Assembly (NCBI GenBank): GCA_907165065.1
Contig: OU015530.1
Location: forward strand, 50,054,465 to 50,118,464
From: Caprimulgus europaeus
Lineage: Eukaryota > Chordata > Aves > Caprimulgiformes > Caprimulgidae
Direction of reading: 5' to 3'
Length of the DNA: 64,000 nucleotides
The first letter of the stretch is position 1. Each line of letters opens with the position of its first letter. The notes beneath the pieces are model-generated. The model saw nothing but the letters and a program-made list of their open reading frames with translations. It was not told the DNA's origin and did no database searches. Position numbers and translations under genes: made by a program. Positions 12,543 to 25,408 of the stretch are shown here, in pieces.

Positions 12543-12790
12543 CTTTCCAAGCATTCTTCCAAGAAAGTAGTAATGTCGGGCATAAGAGTCTCCAACAAGC
12601 ATCTGTGCAGCAGGGTTGGGGTAAAGAAGTCCCTCATTGGTGGTCTTAAAAAATCCCTGATTAGGGTTAAATCCTGATTTAAGTAGCTCATTCAGAAATT
12701 CTCTGAAAATTCCACCACCATCAATACCAGCTTCATCAAGACCATGTGCATTAAGTAAGTGAACACGAATGCGCTTTTTTAGGTCAGGTT
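12543..12790 (-). CDS. UBE3C: UBE3C coding exon 18 (HECT N-lobe), last coding exon in window
   Basis: Residues 746-828 (PDLKKRIRVHLLNAHGLDE ... HYYFLGRMLGK). The HECT N-lobe signature GIDGGGIFREFLNELLK and the NPNQGFFKTTNEG segment are clear. The acceptor is TTTCTCTGCAG and the donor GTAAAAAA. It ends in phase 0 after GRMLGK. The next conserved HECT segment (ALYEN...) was not found in 1-12542, so the gene continues past the window. Confidence 0.97.
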
Positions 12791-13706
12791 CTGCAGAGAA
12801 AGGAGAGAGACAAACTCAAATATAACTATCAGCTTGAATTTTGTTTGGATAAACACACATACTACACATACAAACATACCTACACTAACTTTATATATAA
12901 AATTGAACTAGAACATAGTACTGTAGCAAAAATCTATTAGTGGCTTGAATTTGGGAATATTCAGTATGTGAAAGTCACTTTGCACAAAGGGTCTTGCTTT
13001 AAGAGTCATCAAAAGATGGACTGGAAGGACACTAGGTAGAGCAAGAAAAAAAATCCCACAAAATATTTTAAAGAGGCCAAAGAATAATTTGAAAATTCTG
13101 TTTATATAAAATATTGTGAATGCAAGGTTCAACTTTCTCCTGTCTGAAGGAATCATCAGTAAGCACTGTGTTCCCTTAGAGGGGCTGACTGTTATGCTAC
13201 ACCATTAAACAATATTCTTTGTAATGGAACTTAGTATTTTCGATACTTTGGATTCTTTGCTATGTCATGTAATTCCAGTGAGCAAGGTGTGGTAAAGATG
13301 GACATGTTCTGAAGGCAGGTGTTCTGCTTGTTTCATGGAATGCTGCTACTCAAGAAAGCAAGCAATACTTAGTCCTTGAACTATGCACACATAACAGGGA
13401 AGGAGGAGATTTCTGCTCAATTCACTGAAGGCTTCCAAAGATCTAACCAAATACACAAGCTTTTATTTCAACCCTTGCATTGACTTACACTTGAGTCGCA
13501 GCAAAGCAACCAGTAATAAAACAGTGACAATAAAACCTCACACTGCTTCCATGTGCTACAAATGCACACATTATGGATGGACAGCTGATGTTCATGAAAG
13601 AATCTTCAGCACCACATAGCAACAGAGTTTCTCCTGAACCACTGAGTGTCTTACTTACACTCTCCCATTAGCAAATGCCTCTTTATCTACTAGTAACTTT
13701 CCATTT

Positions 13707-16020
13707 CACAGAATCATAGAATCATAGAATTGCCCGGTTGGAAAAGATCTTTAAGATCATCGAGTCCAACCGTACCTGTCCACTACTAAACATTATCTTT
13801 GAACACCCCATCTATCCCTCTTCTAAAGACCTCCAGGGACAGTGACTGAACCACCTCCCTGGGCAGCCCATTCCAGTGCCTGATGACCCCTCAGTGAAGA
13901 AGTATTTCCTGACATCCAATCTGTACCTCCTCTTTGGCGCAACTTCAGGCCATTGCCTCTTGTTCTATCACTAGATACCTGGGAGAAAAGACACACACTT
14001 GCCTCACTACAACCTCCTTTCAGGTAGTTGAAGACAGGGATAAGGTCTCCCCTCAGCCTCCTTTTCTCAAGGCTAAACAACCCCAAATCCCTCAGCTGCT
14101 CCTCATAAGACTTCTTCTCCAGACCCTTCACCAGCTTTGTTGCCCTTCTCCAGACATGCTCCAGTGCCTCAATGTCCCTGTCATGAGGGGCCCAAAACTG
14201 GACACAGTATTCAAGGTGCAGCCTCACCAAGGCTGAGTACAGGGGAAGGATGACTTCCCTGGTCCTGCTGGCCACGCTGTTTCTGATACAAGCCAGGATG
14301 CCACTGGCCTTCTTGGCCACCTGTGCACACTGCTGACTCATGTTTAGCTGGCTCTTGACCAAAATCCCCAGGTCCTTTTCCACCAGGCAGCTCTCCAGCC
14401 ACTCTGCCCCAAGCCTGTAGCGTTGCATGGGGTTGTTGTGACCCAAGCGCAGCACCAGGCACTCAGCCTTGTTGAACCTCATACAGTTGGTTGCAGCCCA
14501 TTGATCCAACTTGTCCAGGTCCCTCTGTAGAGCCTTCCTACCCTCAAGCAAATCAACACTCCCACCCAGCTTGGTGTCATCTGCGAATTTACTGAGGGTG
14601 CACTCAATCCCTTCATCCAGATCATTGATAAAGATGTTAAACAGGACTGGCCCCAACACTGAGCCCTGGGGAACACCACTTGTGACCGGCCTCCATCTGG
14701 ATTTAACTCCATTTACCACCACTCTCTGGGCCCAGCCATCCAGCCAGTTTTTAACCCAGCAGAGTGTGCCTGTCCAGGCCATTGGCAGCCAGTTTCTCAA
14801 GCAGAATGCTGTGGGAAACAGTGTCAAAGGCTTTACTGAAGTCCAGGTACACCACATCCACAGCCTTTCCCTCGTCTGCTAAGCGGGTCACCTTGTCATA
14901 GAAGGAGATCAGGTCAGGCAGGACCTGCCTTTCGTAAACCCATCCGGCCTCATAGACTTGTGGATGTCTAGTTGGCTGAGCAGGTCTCTAATCATTTCCT
15001 CTTGGATCGTGGGAGCTTTGTTCTGCTCCCTGTCCCTGGCTCCTGGCTCAGGGGGCTGGGTACCCAGAGAGCAGCTGACCTTACTCTTAAAGATTGAGGC
15101 AAAGAAGGTATTAAGTACCTCGGCCTTGTCCTCATCCCTTGTCACTATTGTTCCCTCTGCATCCAGTAAGGGATGGAGATTCTCCTTGGCTTTCCTCTTG
15201 TTAATATATTTATAGAAACATTTTTTGTTATCCTTCACAGAGTTGGCCAATTTAGGTTCTAGTTGGGCTTTAGCCCTTCTGATTTTCTCTCTGCAAGACC
15301 TCACTTCATCCTTGTAGTCCTCCTGAGATGCCTGCCCCTTCTTCCAAAGCTCACAGACTTTCCTCTTTTTTCCAAGATCCACCAAAGGTCTTTGCTCAGC
15401 CAGGCCGGTTTTCTTCCCTGCCGACCCGTTTTTCAGCACGTGGGGATGGCCTGCTCTTGCGCCTCCAGAATTTCCTTCTTGAAGAGCGTCCAGCCTTCTT
15501 GGGCTCCTTTGCCCTTCAGGACTGCCTCCCAAGGGACTTGGACTTTACTGATCAATCTTCTAAATAGTCCAAAGTCTGCCCTCTGGAAGTCCAAGGTGGC
15601 AGTTCTGCTGACCTCCCTCCTTGCTTCACCAAGGATCGAAAATTCAGTCATTTCGTGATCACTGTGTCCCAGGTGTCCTCCAACCATCACATCTCCCACA
15701 AGGCCTACTCTATCCAGCAGAGTGCCTTCCCTAGTTGGTTCACTCACAAGTTGTGTCTGGAAGTTGTCTTCCACACACTCCAGGAAGTCCTTAGACTGTT
15801 TCCTTTCTGCTGTATTATACTTCCAGCAGACATCTGGTAGTTGAAGTCCCTCACAAGAACAAGGACTACTGATAACGAGACTTCTCCCAGCTGCTTGTAG
15901 AATATCTCATGTGTCTCTTCATCCTGGCTGGGCGGTCTGTAGCAGACTCCCACCACAACATCTGCCTTATTGGACATTCTGCTGATTTTTACCCACAGAT
16001 ACTCACACTCAGCCAGTTTT
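13707..16020 (-). mobile_element. CR1 LINE, long 5'-truncated copy
   Basis: The longest transposable element here, 2.3 kb, inserted antisense to nothing: it lies on the minus strand, the same strand as UBE3C, inside intron 17. The 3' end (low coordinates) has the CR1 octamer in tandem, read on the plus strand as AGAATCATAGAATCATAGAA, then the diagnostic 3' UTR. It runs back through the reverse transcriptase region to part of the endonuclease domain, where it is truncated near 16020 (full-length CR1 is about 4.5 kb). No clear target-site duplication, as expected for CR1. Confidence 0.95.
13823..15977 (-). pseudogene. CR1 ORF2 remnant (endonuclease-reverse transcriptase), inactive
   Basis: Four overlapping minus-strand frames together follow CR1 ORF2. 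15977-15744 carries an endonuclease piece (VGVCYRPPSQDEE, then VRDFNY). 15774-15433 and 15532-14909 carry the linker before the polymerase (for example RRAKAQLE, YKYINKRK). 14857-13823 carries reverse transcriptase: [16 protein letters not shown], then FADD at 14576-14587 (the catalytic Asp pair), then the thumb and C-terminal tail. Frameshifts separate the pieces, including one near 14765. The text also jumps from KSMRPDG straight to the GRSCLT motif near 14944, so an internal stretch between them is missing. It cannot encode a working protein. Confidence 0.9.
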
Positions 16021-18109
16021 TAAAATTACCTATTAAATTCTTCATTCAAGTGAAATGCTCTCCCGCACAAAAATTCTGCTAGCTGGAAATAAAGGATGGC
16101 TGCTTTGAGCCACAGGTGCTGCAGTAGGGCCACTATCTCATCATCAATCAAAATGGGAAAGTAGAACAAGGTTCCACTGGCACAAGAGAATCTCAAGCAA
16201 ACAGGCATGCTTTGTCTGGAGACTCCTGAGACATTGAGCATTAACATTAGAATTTTTATATATGGAAAACGTTGGTTTAGTGCTTTTGGAAGCCTTAGGA
16301 AGAAAATCAGTTACTTGTATCTCCCTCTGTGTACTAACAACCAGATTGAAGAGCAAGGAGGGAAAAAACAGTCCTAAAACAAATTCACGTGTCAAAACAG
16401 GTGACCAGGTAGAGGTGGACCCCAAATTAGTGCAAACTTTGAAAGGAAGAGTTCAATTTTATGACTCATACAGCTAAAATGTAACTAAACTGTTACTGAA
16501 GCCCACTGGAGACTATTATGGAATATTCTGAAAATTCCAGTCACAGGGGGAGAGAAGATAAATGCTTGCCCATTATTAAGCTTATCACAACCAAATAAAA
16601 ATATAAACCCACAAGAACCAACCTAGTACGTTTCTGCTATTCCAAGCTTGTTTTCTTAATGATCTCAGTTAAGGTACTATGGAAACATTAACTTTGAACA
16701 GTGCTTGTCTCAGAGAATTTATATATGGTGTGTCATGCACACATGCAGAAAAACAGATTTTAAGACTTCAATGGCCAACTACTACTATGGCTTCTCTGTA
16801 CCTGTAAATAAGACAGAAATCTTCACCTAGAGATTACTCTATTTCCAATTGCTTACTACAAGCTTATTGGGTTCTCCCTTGTCACTGTTTTATGAGTAAG
16901 TCAAAATTTAGTCTTCACAGAAAAAGTGTTTCTCATTTAAAGTCATCTTCTTACTAAACAAATAGGGTGACTTGCCTGCTACTTGACATTGTATTATTCA
17001 AAAACTTAGTCTGCAGTTTCTGAATTGTATTTTCATACATTTGGGGGACAGTGAGAAGGAACACAACAGACTCAACTTTTTCTATTTTCCAATTCCATTT
17101 CATCTTTCTCTTTTTAAGAGACCAGTTAATGACTCATACTAAACTCAGCATAATTAAACTATTTCCAGACACTACAAAAGAGGCTAAACAGTCACTTGTA
17201 CATATAATCTCTGGATGATTGTACAGTGACATCTCCTGATTAGCATTTAAAACTTTCCAAAAACAGAACTTAACTTGTACCTAATTAAAAAAAATAGTCT
17301 AAACATATCTCTTTTAGGTCATAACAGTTTTAAACACAAGTATTGAAACACAAAATCCTATTTATAAATAGAAGAGTATGTTTAATACTATCAGAGTAAA
17401 GGAAATTAAGAAAAGGCATGATCTCCAGTAATTTTACATTAATAAAGAATACCAACACCTCCTCTTCTTCCTCTCTAACTATGCAGTTCTCCAATAGGGT
17501 ATTTACATGGCACAGCAGGTGAAATTCACATGGCAAACCTCAAGTACTTGGCAAATATTCTTTTTATATTAAAAGATACTATATAACTAATAAGGATTTT
17601 ATTTTGGCAGGTTTTATCTACATTGGAATTTTGACTTCTAGAGCAGCTGCTCTCACACAAATTCACATTAAGATACAATTTAAATCAATGTGGTGAAATA
17701 TATACTACTACATACTGTCAGTACAAAGTGCACTGCATTATCCTTATCAGCCACACTGTACCCAGCAAATCCTGTGCCATCTAGATATTCCTGTTGACAT
17801 AGATTACCAAAGCAGAAAATAAATATATAATGAACTACATAAATAAGCACGCAAAGTACAGTTATTTGGACAAGTAAATGGGAAGAAAAGCCCCATAAAA
17901 GTAGGCTTGAACTAAGGAAGGGTGTATTAAAGAGAACGAGACTGGATGAGAACTACTTTACGTAAAAGGCAATTTAACTTTATAAGGACTTTCACACCTC
18001 AGAGCTGATACACTTCTAACGTCTTACTCAGGTAAGCAAATATTTAACTACGTGGTAAGAACAGTCAAATGTTATAAACAAGCTGATGATAACTTAATTG
18101 TAAACTTAC

Positions 18110-18242
18110 CATTTTCAGGAGAAAGTTTATCATAAGCATCTTCATAAATATAATTTCTCCTGATAGTGACATTAATTCCATCCAAAAATGGCCCATCTCC
18201 TTGAACTTCCTGTTTATCAGCATAGATCAGTCTTTGAAAAAT
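18110..18242 (-). CDS. UBE3C: UBE3C coding exon 17
   Basis: Residues 702-746 (IFQRLIYADKQEVQGDG ... AYDKLSPEN). Leads into the HECT N-lobe with the conserved VTIRRNYIYEDAYDKL. The acceptor is TTTTAACAG and the donor GTAAGTTT. It ends one base into a Glu codon completed by exon 18. Confidence 0.97.
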
Positions 18243-21200
18243 CTGTTAAAATGAATGAAAAAAGAAATCATGTAATTGTACAGATCTAAATACTCACTGA
18301 AAGATGGCTACTCACTACTATTACTGTCCTTTGAGTTGACCTCACATTCAAGTGAGTGCCTTTCTCACTGAGCTGCAGAAACACAATACAGAGCCATGCC
18401 CCAGGAGAGGGAAGGATAGGGGACAGACATGCAAAAAACTTTTATGCTAAAATATCATCCTCAGTTCTTTTTACATAAGGAGGCACATCTACAGATATTG
18501 TGTCAGTGATTTCAGTTTCCTCCCTAACTTTCAGAGTTCTGAAATGCAGAGTATTCAAAAATAAACGGAAAATATTACAAGTACTTATCATATACAGAAA
18601 CAATCCTCAGTACTAGTAAATAATTTTTTGTCACTTTTTGTAATGCTTAGGAACATTCCCAGCAACAAGAAATTAGCTATCAGTTATCCTCTCAGGAACA
18701 CTGAACAAATAATTCAATGCAAAACAGTGGATAGCACTGCCATAATAAACAGAGAACCACAGCATCATACCAACTCAAAAAAATCACACCAGCTGAAGTA
18801 AAACCTGAACTTCACATTGTCCCTTTGCAAGTCTTCACAACAGGAACCTGTTACAGTTCACCTTATGAGTAACTGTAGCTAACTCTGTTTCTATGCCAAG
18901 ATGTAGCATGGGAGGGGGGTGGCTTAATGTATAATAATGTTCAATATACCCTCAATCTAGGGAGTGTCTGTTTACTATGTCCTCTCTTGCATCTTTCCCA
19001 TATTAAAGTCTAGTACATTCCCCAATAATATCACAGACTGCTTTCTTAACTAAGAAGATTAAGTAAGAGTCTCCAGGGATGTTTAAAAACAACAATTTTA
19101 CATGAAAGAAGAAAATCTGACAACAGCAGACAAAGCTAGAGTAACGTCTCAAATCTACTGTTTCTGTGGACAACTGTTGCTAGTGGAGAAGATGCTCTCC
19201 AACCAGCACGATTATAGCACAGGCAAAGACAGATTCTTCCCTAAGGCACACAGCAGGAAGACAAGAGAAAATAGTCATAAGCTGCAGAAAGAGAAATGCT
19301 GAATGGGCATAAAGAAAAAAAAAATAATCATGAGAGTGATTAAGCATCAGAAGAGGTTACACAAAGAGTCTGAAGTCTCCATCTCTGGAGATTGTTCGTC
19401 AAAACTCAACTGGGGATGATCCTTGAGCATCCTCATCCAACTCTGAAGTTATTCCTGGATGAGGAAGGGTGCAGACTGGAGTACCTCCAGAGGTCCCTTC
19501 TTACCTAAATTTTTATATGGTTGTATGACATCAAGACACACAGCCACAGACACCTTCTTTTTATGTACAGAGTATGAGAATATGCTCACCACCATTCTCT
19601 TTCCTGAAGTATGGCTCGATACAGTTTATTAAGTATTGCTACACGACACTAGATGGAAAGAATCTCTCGGAGGTATATCTCATAGCAAAATTCTTCTTGA
19701 TACAGAGTCTGGACTCCTACATAATCCAACATTCACAGGCATGTCAGTCCTGAAAATAAGAACCCTAACACATAACTGGAGCACTTACAACAACTTCAGA
19801 CTAACACATGGAAAAGTAAGCAATGCTAACTGAGGTACACAGGATAGGAAGTAAGATCACCACAGGCAAGCTGATGAAAGTGTGGCTTAAGTGAGAACCA
19901 GGGCACTTGATACAAATTGGATTAATTACCTCCCACAGGTAAACACCAGATTGAAAGGTGCACATCAATGTGCCTTAAGGCTAAAGAGGATAACATCCCC
20001 TCGGGTGAGAAGGCTGACGATCCCACCATGAAACTGGACTCAGTAATTGCCTGTAAGAATATCTAATATCTGGTAGTTCAAGGTAAAAATCTCATTAACA
20101 AGTCAGACAATTGAAGGACACATGGAACAACCAACACATGGAAACAGCACTGAGCTGTATTACCACATTAAATAACAGTGTAATAGATGGCGGGAGGAAG
20201 CAAGAAAGCAAACCCCAAAATAAACATGATAAGGTATCTTCTTTCTTTACTGCAAGTTGTTTTGCAGGTGCAGAGGGAGACTCCAAAAGGATGTTGCCTC
20301 CCACTATAACACAAAAGGGGCCATACTGGCTCCAAAAAGCAGTGTAAGAGGATCGCCTCTTTGAACTACCAAAGTTCAGTCTATAGCTTTATCCTTTTCT
20401 CCAAGCTCTCATCCGATTTTTATGATCTCAGTTTTTGTGATAAAAACTGATGAAGTTTTATGAATTCCAGAAACTCAAAATATGGGCACCTCAAAAGAGC
20501 AGTCCAGAGGTTGCAGACAGTTACTAAATCGTGACATAGAGACCCCTGCCTGAGGTTGCATCTAATTGTTTCCCTGTAATCCCAGTGCAATATTGCCATA
20601 TGGTATTCAGATGTTTTGTTGGAACAGCTGTTTCATAGAAGCCTGGAAAAAACCACTCCTTTTCTACCAGAGCTGTCCCTGTCTTTTTTGACAAATACTG
20701 ATTTACTTTCCCTATGGAACTATTCTTCATGCCCTTGATGGTGCCTTGCAAATTAACGATTCCAAGACAATTCAGGGAGCGGTTTTTAAGTAATTGATAC
20801 TGTTGACAACAAAAGCAGGTCAGAAAAAATGTCTGGGTAACAGAATAATAGCTTTTTTTAAAAAAAATATGATGCAAACTGAAATAGGTGCTAAAACTAA
20901 CAATTACATATTTTAAATCTAGAAAACATTCAAAAGCAAAACAAATAGTATAAGAATCTTCCAAGTTTTAAACTACATACTCTGTTAGCTACTCTGCTGT
21001 GAATGCAGAAATTTAATCTCTAGGCTTTATTTTCCCTAAATGGACATCCATCATCTCATTCTGAGTAAATCCACCCACTGCACAGAAGTCTCCAGTCTTG
21101 ACCTTGCACTCTGTTTATTAGAGATACCCGACTAGTTAGTGCTCTGCTTACCACAAGAGGGTGCAATCATGTAGATCGATCATTGAATCAGGACTGCAGT

Positions 21201-21470
21201 TCATTATAAACATGCAACTGCTCTCATATATCTTGGAATACATCTTTCTAATTTTAATGCAATTATTACAAAGGGCAATATAGCTAGTAAAAAAGAGAAA
21301 AGCAATTAACTTCAAATGTTCAGTTGCCACATGAGTACTGAAGAAAACCAGTATGGCCTGTCTTATCCTTCTGCAGGGAAATGATCCAGTATCTACTTAG
21401 CTAAATGCTCTTTTTACAATTAGAAAACAAAAAACTAAAAAAAATGCGTATTAAATTAGAAATTAGGTAC
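18243..21470 (-). other. UBE3C: Intron 16 of UBE3C
   Basis: 3.2 kb. Contains the old CR1 tail at 19335 and an unusually long open frame on the minus strand (20524-20964, 146 codons) with no family resemblance I can see. Otherwise unremarkable. Confidence 0.85.
19335..19530 (+). mobile_element. Old CR1 3'-end fragment
   Basis: Diverged CR1 tail in intron 16. It reads GTCTCCATCTCTGGAGAT, a decayed middle, ACTCTGAAGTTA, then CCTCCAGAGGTCCCTTCTTACC before a decayed terminus. Octamer repeats are no longer recognisable. Confidence 0.75.
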
Positions 21471-21568
21471 CTTTACTCTTTCTTCAAAAGGAACTACAAA
21501 AGGTAGCTCTGTCAGAATTGCAAGTTGTCGTTCTTCAGATACAGAAAGAGGTGCTGGCTCCAAACCCA
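21471..21568 (-). CDS. UBE3C: UBE3C coding exon 16
   Basis: Residues 669-701 (GLEPAPLSVSEERQLAIL ... PFEERVK). Conserved TELPFVVPFEERVK, just before the HECT fold. The acceptor is TGTTTTAAG and the donor GTACCTAA. It ends in phase 0. Confidence 0.96.
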
Positions 21569-23879
21569 CTTAAAACAGAAATAATAACTTTAAAAAATTT
21601 TGAAACAACATTTTTTTAAACAGCGTATTTTCTATCAAATGACTCAATTTACTTCATATAAAAATACATACACTAAAATAGGTTTTTTATTAAACAGTTA
21701 CACCAAGCCTTACCTTTCTTTAAACATTAGTTTCTGCAGCAAACTAAAATATAAGTAGTAAAAACACATTGAAAATAAAATGTGTATACAAATAAGTACT
21801 CCTGCATTTTTTTATTTTATTCAGAAGAAAAAAGTTATTTTATTACTGACATTTTAATTTTTCAACTACAAAAAAATACATGACAGAAGACAATTAAGAA
21901 GTTGTGAGTAATTAGAATTTTCATTGCAGGAATACACAATATTCCTATCCCAATGATCAAAATAGGTTAAAGGTACTGTTCTTTCAACTACAACATCTAC
22001 TTTCAGTCAAATCATTTTAGGCATAAAAACTAAGAACTAAACCAAACCTAATGAAAACAATAGAAAACATTTATTTCAATGGGTTTTCTCTCCCAACAAG
22101 GTCACAGCAATCACATTAAATCCTAGTCACTGCAGAAATAGTGAAAATAATATAAATAAATTGTATAATGTGCTTAGAAAAAAAGATTAGAAAAGAATTC
22201 AAGCAGCAACAGCAGAGAGACTCAATCATATGCAGTTCCCAAGCTAAGATGCTGCACCTTTGAACCTACTTGAACCACAATATTTTCAGGAAACAACTCA
22301 ACTTTGGATGATGCACAGTAGAAGTGACACTCCTGCTCTGATTTCATGGGAAGAAACTCAGTTGCTGAGCACGTATCTGACAGCAAATGGTATTGTTCAC
22401 TGACTAGACACTGCGGTTAAAAGTCCACCTAGCTTCAGTCTCAGAGGAAACAAAACCCACAATTCTTTAGTCGTTTCATTTTCATGTTTAATAACCACCT
22501 TCTCAAAAAGACTCCAGAGTCTAGACTATCCATAGAGTGTACTACAAAACTGATTTTTATATGGCAAACAGAGAGAGGAATTCTACAAAAAAAAGTAAAT
22601 GCTTCATGTTACTACCCAGTCTGGAAATTTATTACGACAATTTCAAGTTTCTCCTTGGGCTCCTACCTGTGCTGGCTAGTATCTGGCTGCCCTTCTGCAA
22701 GTGGACATCATTACATCACTTCAATGGTTTTGTTGGTTGGTTTGTTTTTAAATCCTCAGAACACTTTCAGTAGGGATATTTTAAGCACCAGTTTAACATG
22801 ACATGACCCAAAATATCACTATACTTGATCTATATTCATTTGGGGCAGGTTTCAACATTGCAAGCCTTTGGAATTTCTGATAAAATGCTTATCTGTGATT
22901 ACCCTTAGTTTACTTAGTAAACATTTTTAATTAAAGTCAATGTATGCAGCCTATTAAGCTAAGGGCTAAAAGCATTTTAAATAAAAAGTGCATGAACAGC
23001 TAAGGTAAACTACTACATGACTTCAACAGTTCAATTATTCCAGTCAATTAGTCAATTTTATCTGCATTTCTCCATCACAGCTTCTTTCTTTAAAAAGAAA
23101 TATGGGATGGAGTCATCAATACAGAAGGCATTTAGAACTCAGGAGTCTGCCATTTAGGTAAATGAAAATGCACAAATAAACATGACCATATGCGTGCGAT
23201 TCAGCAGTACTTTCATGCTAATTGGCTTTAACCCATATGGAGTCAAGAGGGATTAAATAAGTCATGTACACATTGCTACCTGCTTGTTTTCACACATTCA
23301 TGTTGACTGCACTTTTTTTAGCCTGATTTCGTATGAAAATAAGGTTTACATGAACACACTATGTCATCTTCCCTCACCATCTTGCCTCCAACATACCTTC
23401 TGAGTTAACCAAATGAATTTTAACAGAAAATAGGAAATTCAAAACCACTAAGTTTTGTGAAAATTTTCAACTGGATGGAGAATAGAAATTCCTTCAGTGA
23501 CCTGATAAATAAGCAAAACCTCAGTGCTTTACATCTTCTGCAACTTTATTAATTTTGCATCTTATGCAACTGCCTTTTATATATATTAACATGTATATTT
23601 TTAACGCATATCATTTGTCCACCTCATCATTTCCCCTCATCAGTGTCAGAAGCTTGGGAAAGCTGTTATATTCTAAAGACATACACACACATATGCAAGC
23701 AAATATACATTTTTTTTAAATATCTGAAACAAACTTATGAAAGATTGCCTGGCTTTCACTGTCATTAGAGCTTTTATACAAGATACTCAACTGAGCTCTA
23801 CAGAAGGTAGATTTTCTTCATATAAGGCAAACTCTTATTTTGGCTTAGTAAAGCAAGAATTACATAGACAGTATCTTAC
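21569..23879 (-). other. UBE3C: Intron 15 of UBE3C
   Basis: 2.3 kb, AT-rich. No transposable element recognised. 23160-23330 is free of repeats and contains TAATTGG and ATTTAG-type homeodomain-like words, but nothing decisive. Confidence 0.85.
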
Positions 23880-23967
23880 CATCCAAAGTAGACTGCAACG
23901 GTCCTATTCTTCCCATTCTTCTGACTCTCCAGACATGTCTAGCAGATGGCACATACAGCTGTGTAAC
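23880..23967 (-). CDS. UBE3C: UBE3C coding exon 15
   Basis: Residues 640-669 (VTQLYVPSARHVWRVRRMG ... LQSTLD). Conserved RRMGRIGPLQSTLD. The acceptor is TTTATTAG and the donor GTAAGA. It ends one base into a Val codon. Confidence 0.96.
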
Positions 23968-25085
23968 CTAATAAATTAACAGTATTTTACAGTTAAACTC
24001 TATCTAATTACAAATTACAACTTACTACTACAAAGTAAATACATAAAACTGTCACATCCAAGAGTGTCTGAATGCCTTAAGTATCTCATCTCTAATCACT
24101 CCTTATACATGTACCTTAAACTTGAGCTGCAAAATTAACAACATTGTAATATAAAGTCCATGTATCATTTAAAAATACCATGCAATGTTACATTAAATTC
24201 TGGTATCTAAGATACTAGAGAAGCTGAGTTGGAATTTTGAGATGTCAAATTCTGTTTACTTTGTATTGAGAACCAGGTTAGCATAACAGTTTAAGACTAC
24301 TACTACTTTCTCTAAGGTGTGTAGGCACTATTTCCTAAGAATTATAAAAACTGCCACACAGAGAAACTGAAATCTTGAACATAAGGCAACTAAATGTGCA
24401 ATCATCAAACATAAACACAAGAGTTCACTGTTAACTATTCCGTGCAAAATTTCCAACTCTTACGACATCTAATAGTGCAAGGTAGTCTGTCTGTGGGGTA
24501 ACCAAGATCCACGTATTCAAAGATTCAAAGGATGCACTTGCACATTCATATCAGTGTTTTCTTTTGCAGGCACATACACACTTTTTCAGCTCAAACAATG
24601 TCATTATTTTTTTTTCCAAATTCTCTCGGGGGAAAAAAAAAAAGCAATTTCTGGGCGAGGTAAGCACAGAAAATGCTACCAAATTTTCTTTTACTTTGGA
24701 AGATAATTTTCGGGGGTTTTTTTCCCCATATACAATAACTCTTTTATTTAGCATTTTTATTATGAAAAGTACTTAACATAACTAGAAAATAAAATGTAAC
24801 AAAATGCTACCAGATTTTTAATTTTCCTCTGCTATGAATGCAGATGACTTACACTGTCACACTGTACAGCGAGTTCTACTTTTTGGATTGGAAATGTGAT
24901 TTAACATAGAAGTTTCCCAACAAATGCAAGATTTGGACATCACAGAAAAGCAGCATGACTCCAGGTTTTAAACCACACTAAATCTGTGCAACATAAACAT
25001 TACTGATGCTGTTAGGAATCAAACACTTTACCACTGAAACTCTGGTACCTGTAAGGCTATGTGGAAAAAGGAAATTAACTCTTAC
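23968..25085 (-). other. UBE3C: Intron 14 of UBE3C
   Basis: 1.1 kb, AT-rich, with T-rich and G/A homopolymer stretches near 24600-24725. Nothing else seen. Confidence 0.85.
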
Positions 25086-25190
25086 CTTATCTGCTTTAAT
25101 GTTTTCTTGTTCTGAGAGCCAGTGATTTGGTGGGCAGAAATTTCTCCTTGTATCTCTGGATTTCAACATTTTCACTAAGTTTGTGATAAC
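25086..25190 (-). CDS. UBE3C: UBE3C coding exon 14
   Basis: Residues 605-639 (VITNLVKMLKSRDTRRNF ... EQENIKADK). Almost identical to human. The acceptor is ATACCTAG, with a weak pyrimidine tract, and the donor is GTAAGAG. Phase 0 at both ends and 105 nt, so skipping would keep frame. Confidence 0.96.
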
Positions 25191-25390
25191 CTAGGTATCA
25201 GAAACACACACATTCAATATACATTTAGCACTGTGACTGAAACTGTATAACCCACAAGCAAAAACTTAAAAAAAAAAAAATCTTTCCATAATGTATGAAA
25301 TTGTTACATACTTTACCTTACAAAAATTTGCTCTAATACTTAAATACTTTAGAATTTGAGTAAGTAATCTTGGTTCACTTGTAAATCATC

Positions 25391-25408
25391 AAAAAAAAAA
25401 AAAAAAAA
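25391..25408 (+). repeat. Poly-A run in intron 14-13 region
   Basis: Eighteen consecutive A, about 200 bases upstream of exon 14 in the direction of transcription, read there as poly-T. Comparable A or T runs lie at 72-86, 30856-30870, 37030-37045, 59389-59403 and 62168-62192. No repeat body is attached to them, so I treat them as simple repeats and not as retroposon tails. Confidence 0.8.

Larger units (their letters stand above)
12791..18109 (-). other. UBE3C: Intron 17 of UBE3C
   Basis: 5.3 kb, almost half of it the 2.3 kb CR1. The remaining AT-rich DNA shows nothing I can name. Confidence 0.85.

Noticed and set aside
13823..14882. Open frames on the plus strand opposite the CR1 reverse transcriptase
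   Set aside because: They are antisense shadows of the ORF2 remnant with no independent support.
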